NCBI GenBank assembly: GCA_965243695.1
Contig: CBDEWC010000014.1
Location: 496,001-560,000, forward strand
Direction of reading: 5' to 3'
Length of the DNA: 64,000 bases
DNA from: JAKVCB01 sp965243695
GTDB taxonomy: Bacteria > Planctomycetota > Planctomycetia > Pirellulales > Lacipirellulaceae
This document shows positions 51,268-59,331 of the stretch, one piece after another (within the stretch, counting starts at the first letter, position 1; the number at the start of each line of letters is the position of its first letter). The notes beneath the pieces were generated by a model that was not told the DNA's origin, ran no database searches, and saw only the letters and a list, made by a program, of their open reading frames with translations. Made by a program: the position numbers and the translations under genes.

Positions 51268-53217
51268 TTAATTTCGTTGACTGCTAATTTCATGCACGAT
51301 GTCGACCAGGGCCCGGGCGTTGTCGGGAGGTGTTTGTGGTAGCACACCATGTCCGAGGTTAAAAATATGCCCCGGTTTTCCGCCAACCTGGTCGAGAATG
51401 GAAGTTGCCCGTTGTCGAATTGTGGTGCGGTCTGCCAGCAAGACGAGCGGGTCGAGATTTCCTTGTACGGCATGGTCTTCGCCAACCAGTTCCCAGGCCG
51501 ACCCCATTTCGATCCGCCAGTCGACACCGACGACATGGGGCCCTGCTTCGGCCAGGAGGGGTAGCAGGGAGGGATTTCCGGTTGCAAAACTAATGACGGG
51601 TATCCCCGGAGTTATCTCAGCAAGAATTTTTTTCATCACAGGCAGGACGTACTTCCGATAATCGAGCGGGCCAAGACAACCTGCCCAACTGTCAAAGAGT
51701 TGAATGGCTTGCGCGCCTGATGCGATCTGGGCGTTCACATACCGCACAACGGCTCTCGCCAATCGCTGCATGAGCGCGTTCCAAGCCGACTCGTCGTGAT
51801 ACATGAGTGTTTTTGTATGGAGAAAGGAGCGGCTGGACCCTCCCTCGATGGCATAGCTTGCGAGCGTGAAGGGGGCTCCGGCAAAGCCGATCAGCGGGAT
51901 GGAGTCAGGAAGATCGGCCCGTGTTTTTTCGACCGTTTCCATCACAAAGTGCAGTGAATCCGTGCTTTCTAACTCCAGCACACGATCGACATCGGTTGCA
52001 TTGCGAAGAGGATTGTGAATCACGGGCCCTTCGCCCGCAGAAAATTCCAGTTGCATCCCCATCGGTTCCAGGATGGGGAGCAAATCGCTGAAGATAATTG
52101 CGGCATCGACGCCGAGCCGTTCAACGGTTGTGCACATGACTTCGCTACACAGGCTGGGGTTTTTACACAGTTCCAAAAACGACGTGTTGGCGCGGACATC
52201 TCGGTATTCGGGCAAGTAGCGGCCCGCTTGTCGCATCAGCCATACGGGTGTGAATTCAGTCGGTTCCAAGCGGCAAGCTTTGAGAAAGGGGCTGTTGTAC
52301 CAAGGAGATTGTGTGTCCATTTCATTCCCTGGGTCAGCTGCGAGACGGATATTAATTTGCTGCTTACGGGACAGCAATGTAGCCGCCCTTTCTGCAGCAG
52401 CCTGAACCAACGGTCCCATCTTCGGATGCTGCGGTTCAAGATCGATGGGCAAATTGCAAGAACGCAGCATCTCGCTCGTTGTGGGGCCGATCGAACCAAC
52501 CACAGTTTTTCGCAAGGCAGTGCGCAGTTTTTCTTCAATACCTAAATCGCCAGCCACCTTCAGTAGGTTTCGGACCTGGTTGGCCGAGGTAAAGAGGACG
52601 ACGTCTGAAGCCCCACTTGCCAGTTGCTGAAGGCTCTCTATTAGCGGTGCAGGATCTTCGGGAAGACCCCATTCATAAACGCGGATTGGGTCGACAATGG
52701 CCCCCCTCGCTTCAAGTCCCGCGGTAAGGTTTGGGTTGGTGATGCCATATTCCTGTAATCCCACTACCAGATTTGCCACGGGAAGGTGAGCATCGAGTGT
52801 GGCAAGTAACTCGCGCCAAGTGTTCGGTGCCGGAACTTGATAGGTGGGGTGAATGCCAAGATCTCGGAGGGCTGCCAGTGGCTTTGGGCCCCGCACAATC
52901 GTGTGGACATTGCGAACGGCGGCGAGGAACTGATGAAGGTCCACGTCACTTTCAATTTGTTTCACAAGATAGCGGATGCCCACGCCAGTCAAGAAAATGA
53001 TTGCATCGACTTGCCCTGCAATAAGTCGGCCAGCAAAATCAATGGCCAGTTGGTTTTCTTCAAAAGGCAATTCGCGCATCGAAGGAGTTACTTTAGGTAC
53101 ACCGCCATATCTTTGAATCAGTCTTGCCATATCGTCGGCGCGACGACTTTCGAAAGCGACGACACAAAGGCCTTCGAACTTGTGGGATATCGCGGTTTTA
53201 CCGGAAGGATTTTGCAT
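51268..53217 (-). CDS. hemDE: HemD-HemE fusion: uroporphyrinogen-III synthase / uroporphyrinogen decarboxylase
   Basis: 649 residues in one frame. Residues 15-285 are uroporphyrinogen-III synthase: VVAFESRRADDMARLIQRYGG, IIFLTGVGIRYL, VIRVYEWGLPEDP-like region, DVVLFTSANQVRNLLKVAG and SIGPTTSEML. Residues 300-649 are a full uroporphyrinogen decarboxylase: TPVWLMRQAGRYLPEYRDVR, AAIIFSDLLPILEPMGM, GFAGAPFTLASYAIEGGSS, FDSWAGCLGP and FNLGHGVLPQTPPDNARALVD. The two domains catalyse consecutive steps of tetrapyrrole synthesis. At residue 300 (52320) an internal ATG has AGGGA five bases upstream, so HemE could also be made alone. Confidence 0.94.
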   Translation of the reverse strand: MQNPSGKTAISHKFEGLCVVAFESRRADDMARLIQRYGGVPKVTPSMRELPFEENQLAIDFAGRLIAGQVDAIIFLTGVGIRYLVKQIESDVDLHQFLAAVRNVHTIVRGPKPLAALRDLGIHPTYQVPAPNTWRELLATLDAHLPVANLVVGLQEYGITNPNLTAGLEARGAIVDPIRVYEWGLPEDPAPLIESLQQLASGASDVVLFTSANQVRNLLKVAGDLGIEEKLRTALRKTVVGSIGPTTSEMLRSCNLPIDLEPQHPKMGPLVQAAAERAATLLSRKQQINIRLAADPGNEMDTQSPWYNSPFLKACRLEPTEFTPVWLMRQAGRYLPEYRDVRANTSFLELCKNPSLCSEVMCTTVERLGVDAAIIFSDLLPILEPMGMQLEFSAGEGPVIHNPLRNATDVDRVLELESTDSLHFVMETVEKTRADLPDSIPLIGFAGAPFTLASYAIEGGSSRSFLHTKTLMYHDESAWNALMQRLARAVVRYVNAQIASGAQAIQLFDSWAGCLGPLDYRKYVLPVMKKILAEITPGIPVISFATGNPSLLPLLAEAGPHVVGVDWRIEMGSAWELVGEDHAVQGNLDPLVLLADRTTIRQRATSILDQVGGKPGHIFNLGHGVLPQTPPDNARALVDIVHEISSQRN

Positions 53218-53239
53218 ACTGGCGTTGCTGAATTACATC

Positions 53240-53272
53240 GTGAAGTAGGGGTGAAGTAGGGGCGAAGTAGGG
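53240..53272. repeat. Three tandem copies of an 11-bp unit upstream of hemDE
   Basis: GTGAAGTAGGG at 53240 and 53251, and GCGAAGTAGGG at 53262. They lie 23-55 bp before the hemDE start codon, in its leader or promoter. Confidence 0.85.
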
Positions 53273-53494
53273 AGTGCTGATGGGGAGTCTGTTTGATAGT
53301 ACGGTTGTATCGTACGCCGTGGAGAACGTCCCAGGAAGTGCCGCATAGAATCTTTGAAATTCATTGGCAGTGTTTGTCAAGAGGGTATTTCCCAGAAAGA
53401 GCTTGTCACTTGAAAGCTCAAATCAAGGCTGGAAAAAGAGAGAGGGAAAGTTGCTTGACAAGGAAGGCAAAGTTTTGCAAACTAGTCCTCTATC

Positions 53495-53532
53495 AAGTAC
53501 GACAACTGCGAGCAAGTACGACAACTGCGAGA
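53495..53532. repeat. Two perfect tandem copies of a 19-bp unit
   Basis: CAAGTACGACAACTGCGAG at 53495-53513 and again at 53514-53532, identical. Confidence 0.9.
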
Positions 53533-54109
53533 TTCTGTTGCTGATTGTTGGTGTTGCTACTCGACAAGGATGGAGGTTGGAGTAGCGTGTCGTCAGGTTG
53601 GGCAACGAGTCTTTGCGATGACAGGGTAGAGTGTTGCCTCTGGTGGGATCTAAGAACAGTTTGTAAGCGGGAATTGTGCTCCCTTTGCGCGCAATGACGA
53701 CTGTATCTATTGACCACGTCCATGCGACACTTTCCGCGGGAGATTTGGGGCTTACCTGTTTTCCGAAGTTTCGAAAGCAGCTTCAAAGAGAGTCTTGGTT
53801 CACGTGGTGAAAACCAGCAAAGGGTGTCCCCTCGCGAGGATGTGAGGGTTTAGAGTGCAAACGACCATGGGAGCGCAACTGATGGAGCGATCGCGACGAT
53901 TGAGTTCGTGTGACAGGCGGTCCCTCCCAATGTTTGCAATACAAAGGTAAAAAATAGTCGGCATCGGCAGGAGGTCAACGGTGTTGCCTGCTGCCGGTTT
54001 TTGCGCGCGGTGGTTTGCTGAGCCAAATTTCGATCCGGAATTGCTTGAAAGTGGGTCCGGCACGGCCAGCCAACAGGGTTCATTGCACGAAACCAGGGTT
54101 GGACCAGGC

Positions 54110-54595
54110 ATGTCAAGGTGTCTTTTGGGTTTCGGAGCCAACCTCGGTGACCGTCGCAAAACACTCGAGTGTTCGGTGGATGTACTTCGCGGCGTAGAAA
54201 ATGTAAAAGTGGTTACGGTCAGTCGTTGGCATCGCTCACAGCCGGTGGGTGGACCATCCGGGCAGGGTGAATTTCTCAACGGGGCGGTCGTGGTGGAGAC
54301 AACCCTTGATCCACACGCTCTACTTCTTGTGGCAGGTCAGATTGAGGACCAATTTGGCCGGAAGCGTGGTGTCCGCTGGGCTGCCCGCACGCTGGACATT
54401 GACCTCTTGTTGTACGATGAGCAAATCATCCGAACATCCAGCCTTGAGATTCCTCATCCCCGGATGCATTTGCGGCAATTTGTGCTTAGTCCGGCGACCG
54501 AAGTTGTGCCTGATTGGGTCCACCCCCAACTGAACCAGACAGTTGCCCAGCTATGCCAACAACTCGACCTGATGGGGCCAACTGCCATAGAATGA
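54110..54595 (+). CDS. folK: 2-amino-4-hydroxy-6-hydroxymethyldihydropteridine diphosphokinase
   Basis: 161 residues from the ATG at 54110, the normal HPPK length; the frame is open further upstream without family similarity. LLGFGANLGDRRKTLE, VSRWHRSQPVGGPSGQGEFLNGAVVVETTLDP, RWAARTLDIDLLLYD (metal and pterin site) and IPHPRMHLRQFVLSPATEV are diagnostic. It pyrophosphorylates the pterin before dihydropteroate formation in folate synthesis. Its stop overlaps the likely panC start (ATGA), implying translational coupling. Confidence 0.95.
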   Translation: MSRCLLGFGANLGDRRKTLECSVDVLRGVENVKVVTVSRWHRSQPVGGPSGQGEFLNGAVVVETTLDPHALLLVAGQIEDQFGRKRGVRWAARTLDIDLLLYDEQIIRTSSLEIPHPRMHLRQFVLSPATEVVPDWVHPQLNQTVAQLCQQLDLMGPTAIE

Positions 54596-55578
54596 ACTAC
54601 AACACCCATCTACCCCCTCAATCCACAATGCAAGTAATTTCCAGCGGGGACGAACTGCGGCAAGCGGTCCACGACACTCAGCGTAGTGGCTTGTCAGTCG
54701 GGCTGGTGCCCACGATGGGGGCGTTGCAATCCACAATGCAAGTAATTTCCAGCGGGGACGAACTGCGGCAAGCGGTCCACGACACTCAGCGTAGTGGCTT
54801 GTCAGTCGGGCTGGTGCCCACGATGGGGGCGTTGCATCAAGGGCATCTCAGTTTGGTGGATGCGGCTCGAACGGAGTGCAACGAGACAGTGGCCACGATT
54901 TTTATAAATCCCGCCCAGTTTGGCCCTTCGGAAGACATCGACAAGTATCCATTCGATTTGAAGAGCGATCTGCAAATGCTGCAGCAACACAGTTGCGATC
55001 TGGTGTTTGTGCCAAGTGTGGCGGAAATGTATTCGCCCGGGCACGACACATGGGTCGAGGCTGGCGCGGTGGCAAGCGGCTTGGAGGGACTGATTCGGCC
55101 TATTCATTTTCGCGGTGTGGCGACAATCGTACTAAAGTTACTGATGATTGCGCCGGCCGACTATATTTACCTGGGACAAAAAGATTATCAGCAAACCTTG
55201 GTGATTCAACAAATGATCGCCGACTTGAACATTCCGGTGACAGTCAGAATTTGTCCGACCGTGCGCGAGCCGGATGGGCTGGCGATGAGTTCGCGGAACA
55301 GTTATTTGAACGCAGAAGAGCGACATCAAGCAGCAGCGCTTTTTCAGAGTTTGCAACTCGCTGAGCGCCTTGCGGTGGCTGGGGAACAGGACCCGCGAGT
55401 ACTGACCTCGCGGATGAGGCAGCAGCTAGCAAACGCCCCACTGGTTGAACTTGACTACATTGAATTTGTGACCCCGGGGTCGATCACACCAGTGGAGCGG
55501 GTCGACGGCCCGACCGTGGTTGCGATCGCAGCTCAGGTTGGCCAAACGCGATTGATTGACAACAGTCTGATTGGTTAA
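54592..55578 (+). CDS. panC: Pantothenate synthetase with duplicated N-terminal segment
   Basis: 328 residues from the ATG at 54592, which overlaps the folK stop. The enzyme joins pantoate and beta-alanine. Normal elements: PTMGALHQGHLSLVDAAR (HIGH-type motif), FINPAQFGPSEDIDKYPF, FRGVATIVLKLL, LGQKDYQQTLVIQQM and LAMSSRNSYLN (KMSKS-type). The first 36 codons from STMQVISSGDEL to PTMGALQ are an exact duplicate of the following 36, because of a perfect 108-bp tandem duplication. The first copy lacks the histidines of the HIGH motif. Starting at the ATG in the second copy (54736) would give about 280 residues, the usual PanC length. Confidence 0.95.
   Translation: MNYNTHLPPQSTMQVISSGDELRQAVHDTQRSGLSVGLVPTMGALQSTMQVISSGDELRQAVHDTQRSGLSVGLVPTMGALHQGHLSLVDAARTECNETVATIFINPAQFGPSEDIDKYPFDLKSDLQMLQQHSCDLVFVPSVAEMYSPGHDTWVEAGAVASGLEGLIRPIHFRGVATIVLKLLMIAPADYIYLGQKDYQQTLVIQQMIADLNIPVTVRICPTVREPDGLAMSSRNSYLNAEERHQAAALFQSLQLAERLAVAGEQDPRVLTSRMRQQLANAPLVELDYIEFVTPGSITPVERVDGPTVVAIAAQVGQTRLIDNSLIG
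54619..54834. repeat. Perfect 108-bp tandem duplication in panC
   Basis: 54619-54726 and 54727-54834 are identical at every position; the bases just outside differ. The unit includes the ATG, the N-terminal strand and PTMGAL. It is a multiple of three, so the frame is kept. Absence of any mismatch suggests a very recent event or an assembly error. Confidence 0.98.
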
Positions 55579-55684
55579 AAGACGGTGTTGAAATTATGCC
55601 GCGTGGTAGTAGCCATGTGGGTGTTGTGGAGATGCCGACCCAACCGCCCGGCAAGCACAAGAAACCCTGCTAGACCTTATTTCG

Positions 55685-56953
55685 ATGCGTAGTGAACTTT
55701 TTCGTATTCCGTTTCAGTGGGGACCGATTCCGATCTTTGGTTTCGGTGTACTGCTGGCCGTCTGGCTCCTTTTTGGAGGGTGGAGGCTCTTTGGTTCCAT
55801 GCGTGCGCGTGGCTGGTCGAACGAAACCCGGGATTTGTGTTGGGGTGTGGTGTTGGTAGCTGCGGTCATTCTAGGTCTCCCCTTCTTGCCGCAGTGGTTT
55901 CCGCGAGGTTTCGCCCTGTTGGCGGAAGGAATTCCGGTCCGTGGTTATGGAGTGATGTTGCTATTGGCCGCCACAGCGGGTGTGGGGTTGTCCTGCGTTC
56001 GTGCAAACCAGATGGGTCTTGGCTCGGAAGTGATTTTCTCGTTGGCGGTGTGGCTCTTTGTGTCTGGCATTATTGGTGCCAGACTGTTTTTTGTGGTCGA
56101 GTATTGGGACACTGATTTTCGCGGGGAAAATCTTGTTGCCACGCTTGCGAAAGTTCTCAATTTTCCACAGGGGGGATTAGTCGTTTATGGTGCCCTAATG
56201 GGGACCTTGATAGCATTTGTAGGGTTTGTTGGCCGGCATCGTTTGCCACTGTTGGCACTGGCCGACATTGTGGCACCCAGCTTTCTGGTTGGCCTGGCAA
56301 TTGGCCGGATTGGTTGTTTACTGAACGGATGTTGCTACGGCGGAATTTGTGATCAACCCTGGGCGGTTACCTTTCCTCAGGAGAGCCCGCCCTATCAAGA
56401 CCAGGTTGTCCGAGGTGAGCGACACGAGTTTCGCATCGCCTCAGACCGACAAGCACGTGCTGTTGTGGTCACCGGCAATGACCGATTGGGCCTGGTCCGC
56501 GGGGAGATTATTGTCGGAATTAATGGTCAGCCGTGCCCCACCTATGCCGAGGCGACCAAGGTGATCCACAATGCCTACTGGGGGAATATGCCGCTTAATG
56601 TCGAAATAGCCTCTGGCAAGAAGGTCCAGGCTGAGGCGGTCCCTGTCTCGCCCCGCAGCCTGCCAGTGCATCCTACTCAAATCTACAGCACCATAAATGC
56701 AGCACTAATCGCCTGGCTTCTCTGGTCATTTTTCCCGTTTCGAAGTCGTGACGGGGAGGTTGTAGCCTTGATGCTCGTGGTTTATCCGATCAGCCGTTTC
56801 CTGCTCGAGATGATTCGTACCGACGAAATAAATTTTTTCGGCACAGGAATGAGCATTTCACAGAATGTCAGCGTAGTTCTTATTGTGGCAGCATTAATCG
56901 GCTGGGGCGTACTTCGTACCCAACCTCCCCGATTGGCACTGCCAGCACCGTAA
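55685..56953 (+). CDS. lgt: Prolipoprotein diacylglyceryl transferase with PDZ-like insertion
   Basis: 422 residues, against about 280-300 for most Lgt. The core has PVRGYGVMLLLAATAGVGLS, GIIGARLFFVVEYWD, PQGGLVVYGALMGTL, the signature GLAIGRIGCLLNGCCYGG and LPVHPTQIYSTINAALIAWLLW, ending with RFLLEMIRTDE. Residues about 262-320 (VTGNDRLGLVRGEIIVGINGQPCPTYAEATKVIHNAYWGNMPLNVEI) resemble a PDZ domain inserted between core helices. An N-terminal extension (about 1-80) resembles the first core helices. It attaches diacylglycerol to lipobox cysteines of prolipoproteins. The PDZ part may bind precursors. Confidence 0.9.
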   Translation: MRSELFRIPFQWGPIPIFGFGVLLAVWLLFGGWRLFGSMRARGWSNETRDLCWGVVLVAAVILGLPFLPQWFPRGFALLAEGIPVRGYGVMLLLAATAGVGLSCVRANQMGLGSEVIFSLAVWLFVSGIIGARLFFVVEYWDTDFRGENLVATLAKVLNFPQGGLVVYGALMGTLIAFVGFVGRHRLPLLALADIVAPSFLVGLAIGRIGCLLNGCCYGGICDQPWAVTFPQESPPYQDQVVRGERHEFRIASDRQARAVVVTGNDRLGLVRGEIIVGINGQPCPTYAEATKVIHNAYWGNMPLNVEIASGKKVQAEAVPVSPRSLPVHPTQIYSTINAALIAWLLWSFFPFRSRDGEVVALMLVVYPISRFLLEMIRTDEINFFGTGMSISQNVSVVLIVAALIGWGVLRTQPPRLALPAP

Positions 56954-57118
56954 TGCACGATGGCTAACCAGCTTGGCTCTCCCAGGTGCCTGGTAAGCCC
57001 ATGGGGAACCAGCGGTCCACGTTGGACCGGTGACAACAGGCCAATGGTGTGCTGCCGGGACCCGTTAAAAATTATTTGTGCAAGATACAAAACCTTGCGG
57101 TAACTATCTTTGGTGACT

Positions 57119-57721
57119 ATGGCCAATCGAAAAATGTTACCGACGTCTCCTGGCGGTGGCATGCCACCGATGGATTGGCAGGCCACACTCTCAGAGCATG
57201 GTCGCTGGTTGCGGACGGTCATTTTGGCCAGAGTGGGAAATCCGCAGGTGGTCGAAGAGGTATTCCGGGAGGTGGCGCTGGCTGTTGTTAGAAAAGGAGA
57301 CCGTCTTCGCGATCGCACAAAACTGGCGCCGTGGTTATATCGGCTGGCTGTAGTCACTGCGTCTCAGTCTCGGCGACGAGTGGGCCGAAGTCACCAGTTG
57401 GAAAAACGGCTGGCGACACAATTTCGACCCGCCAAAGAAGACACGCGGCATCCAGATCCATTGTTGTGGCTCGTCGCTAAAGAAGAACGCGGACTGCTTC
57501 GGTTGGCTTTGAAGGGATTGGCACGGCGGGATGCCGAAATGCTATTGTTGAAATACACCGAGGACTGGTCTTACCGTCAACTTGCTGAACACTTGGGAAT
57601 TCCCCAAACGGTTGTCGAGACTCGTCTGCACCGGGTCCGCGGAAAATTGCGAACTGCCCTTGGAGAGATTGATCTCAAGGAGGGTCCCAGAACCCATGGG
57701 AAAGGATTTGGGCGAGCTTGA
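57119..57721 (+). CDS. ECF-type RNA polymerase sigma factor
   Basis: 200 residues from the ATG at 57119. Region 2 is divergent (WLRTVILARVGNPQVVEEVFREVALAVVRKGDRLRDRTKLAPWLYRLAVVTASQSRRR). Region 4 is clear: ALKGLARRDAEMLLLKYTEDWSYRQLAEHLGIPQTVVETRLHRVRGKLRTAL. It is followed 67 bases later by a membrane protein of anti-sigma type. The pair matches a planctomycete ECF arrangement. Signal unknown. Confidence 0.85.
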   Translation: MANRKMLPTSPGGGMPPMDWQATLSEHGRWLRTVILARVGNPQVVEEVFREVALAVVRKGDRLRDRTKLAPWLYRLAVVTASQSRRRVGRSHQLEKRLATQFRPAKEDTRHPDPLLWLVAKEERGLLRLALKGLARRDAEMLLLKYTEDWSYRQLAEHLGIPQTVVETRLHRVRGKLRTALGEIDLKEGPRTHGKGFGRA

Positions 57722-57788
57722 GAGCGTGTATTTTGAAGACGAATCCTGATCCTAGAGATGAGACCACCAACCGTTTCGTGGTACCACA

Positions 57789-58229
57789 ATGGCTGACTAC
57801 TACTTGAACGACGAAGTTATGCTCGACCGTCTGGTCGACGGTGAGTTGTCAGCCGAACATCGCCGGGCGTTTCTCGCTGCGATAGAGCATACCGAAGAGG
57901 GTTGGCGTCGTTGTGCATTGGCTTTTTTGGAAGCGCAGTCGTGGCGCAGCGAGTTCAAGCAACTGGTAGGTCCACCGCAACGGGCACCGTTTGTACTTCC
58001 CGAAAAAAAGGTTCGAAAACGGACACGACAGCCGGGAATGGTTCGCCGTGTTTCGCTTTTGGCCTTGCTACTGCTTGCGTTCTTTGCCGGGTTCGCTATT
58101 GGACGCGATGGAGAATTACTCTCCCCGGTTCCTTCCAACAGGCGACACCAGGTTGGGGGCCAGATGCCGACAGGTGGGAACTTGAAGGCGAAGACCCGAA
58201 AGCGATTGGCCAGCTTCCCGATGACGTGA
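57789..58229 (+). CDS. Probable anti-sigma factor with one membrane helix
   Basis: 146 residues. MADYYLNDEVMLDRLVDGELSAEHRRAFLAAIEHTEEGWRRCALAFLEAQSWRSEF is the N-terminal anti-sigma-type helix bundle seen next to planctomycete ECF factors, without zinc ligands. One membrane helix lies at 87-105 (VSLLALLLLAFFAGFAIG). After it the frame degrades into a basic, low-complexity end (RRHQVGGQMPTGGNLKAKTRKR), while another frame reads DADRWELEGEDPKAIGQLPDDVKPYVQQL, which looks more natural. A frameshift near 58130 is therefore possible. Confidence 0.75.
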   Translation: MADYYLNDEVMLDRLVDGELSAEHRRAFLAAIEHTEEGWRRCALAFLEAQSWRSEFKQLVGPPQRAPFVLPEKKVRKRTRQPGMVRRVSLLALLLLAFFAGFAIGRDGELLSPVPSNRRHQVGGQMPTGGNLKAKTRKRLASFPMT

Positions 58230-58268
58230 AGCCGTACGTTCAGCAACTGCCTGGTAGCGGCCGGCGGC

Positions 58269-59318
58269 TTAAACCTCTGGCTGTACTTGTTGTAACCCAA
58301 CTCTGCGGCGCAGTTGTCCACAGGCTGCGTCGATCTTGTCGCCCTTGCGATGGCGAAATTTTACAGCAATCCCTGCCTTTAACAGAATGGAACGGAATCG
58401 CTGCTGAGCCTTGGCGGTTGGTGTTTTGTAAGGGAGCCCTTCGACTGGGTTGTAAGGAATGACATTTAAGAGCGCGGTGCGCCCACTCAGACGCTCGGCG
58501 AGTTCCAAAGCGTGCTCCGGGTGGTCATTCAGGTTTCCCAGAAGGACGTACTCAAACGTCAGTTGTCGTCCGGATGCTGCGAAGTACGCGTCGGCTTCCT
58601 TGAGGATGGCATCAAGGCCCGTTTTTTCATTGACCGGTACTAGTTGATTGCGGAGTTGGTCGTTGGGTGCGTGTAGCGAAACAGCGAGGCGGTATTGGGA
58701 GGATTTTTGGGTCAAACGTCGCATTGCCTGGGGCAGGCCCACGGTCGAGATTGTGATTCGTCGCGGACTAATTCCCAGTCCATCGGGGCGGCGGGCCTGG
58801 TCGAGGGCGGGTAGCAGCGCGTCGAGGTTTGCCAGCGGTTCGCCGATCCCCATGACAACGATATGGGTGAGTCGTTCCTCCGGCGACAGGAGCCGATCAA
58901 GGCGTAATATTTGCTCGAGGATTTCACCAGTCGTGAGATTTCGCTGCAAACCATCCAATCCGCTGGCACAAAAGACACACCCCATACCACAGCCAACCTG
59001 CGTGCTGATACAGATGGTTCGGCGGACTTCATCCCGGAGTAGTACGCATTCGATCTGACCTCCGGTAGCCAGAGTGAGGAGTAGTTTCTCCGTCCCATCG
59101 GCTGCTTTCGTGTGCTGATCGATTTTCGTTGACCACAGGGTGAACTGCTCGGCCAGCCTATGGCGAAGTGGCTTGCCCAGGTCGGTCATCGTGTCCCAAT
59201 CACGGGTTCGTTTTTCAAATATCCAGCGTCGAACTTGCGCGACGCGGTAGCCGGGCATTTCGTGTTGCTGGCACCACTGGCTCAGCAAGTCATCAAAGTT
59301 ATCCAGCAAGTGGGGCAA
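58269..59318 (-). CDS. rlmN: 23S rRNA (adenine(2503)-C(2))-methyltransferase RlmN
   Basis: 349 residues. Radical-SAM motif VGCGMGCVFCASG gives Cys110, Cys114 and Cys117; the methyl-carrying cysteine in the C-terminal DKIDAACGQLRRR is Cys333, and the N-terminal VRRWIFEKRTRDWDTMTDLGKPLR is normal. MGIGEPLANLDALLPAL and ITISTVGLPQAMRRL and FEYVLLGNLNDHPEHALELA fit the family. It methylates A2503 of 23S rRNA and A37 of some tRNAs. The start is a TTG with AAAGGA seven bases upstream, which overlaps the end of sppA, so the two are probably coupled. Confidence 0.96.
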   Translation of the reverse strand: MPHLLDNFDDLLSQWCQQHEMPGYRVAQVRRWIFEKRTRDWDTMTDLGKPLRHRLAEQFTLWSTKIDQHTKAADGTEKLLLTLATGGQIECVLLRDEVRRTICISTQVGCGMGCVFCASGLDGLQRNLTTGEILEQILRLDRLLSPEERLTHIVVMGIGEPLANLDALLPALDQARRPDGLGISPRRITISTVGLPQAMRRLTQKSSQYRLAVSLHAPNDQLRNQLVPVNEKTGLDAILKEADAYFAASGRQLTFEYVLLGNLNDHPEHALELAERLSGRTALLNVIPYNPVEGLPYKTPTAKAQQRFRSILLKAGIAVKFRHRKGDKIDAACGQLRRRVGLQQVQPEV

Positions 59319-59331
59319 GGTAAGATTTCCT

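Larger units (their letters stand above)
53218..54109. other. Long intergenic region with short tandem repeats
   Basis: About 890 bp between the hemDE start and folK, divergent. No gene was recognised; frames on both strands are short or lack motifs. It contains the two tandem repeats listed separately (53240 and 53495) and a small inverted repeat GTACG-GTTGTAT-CGTAC near 53300. Promoters for hemDE and folK should be at the two ends. Confidence 0.55.

Noticed and set aside
53218..54109. Hidden gene or riboswitch before folK
   Set aside because: Both strands were read; frames are short and no conserved riboswitch core was recognised.
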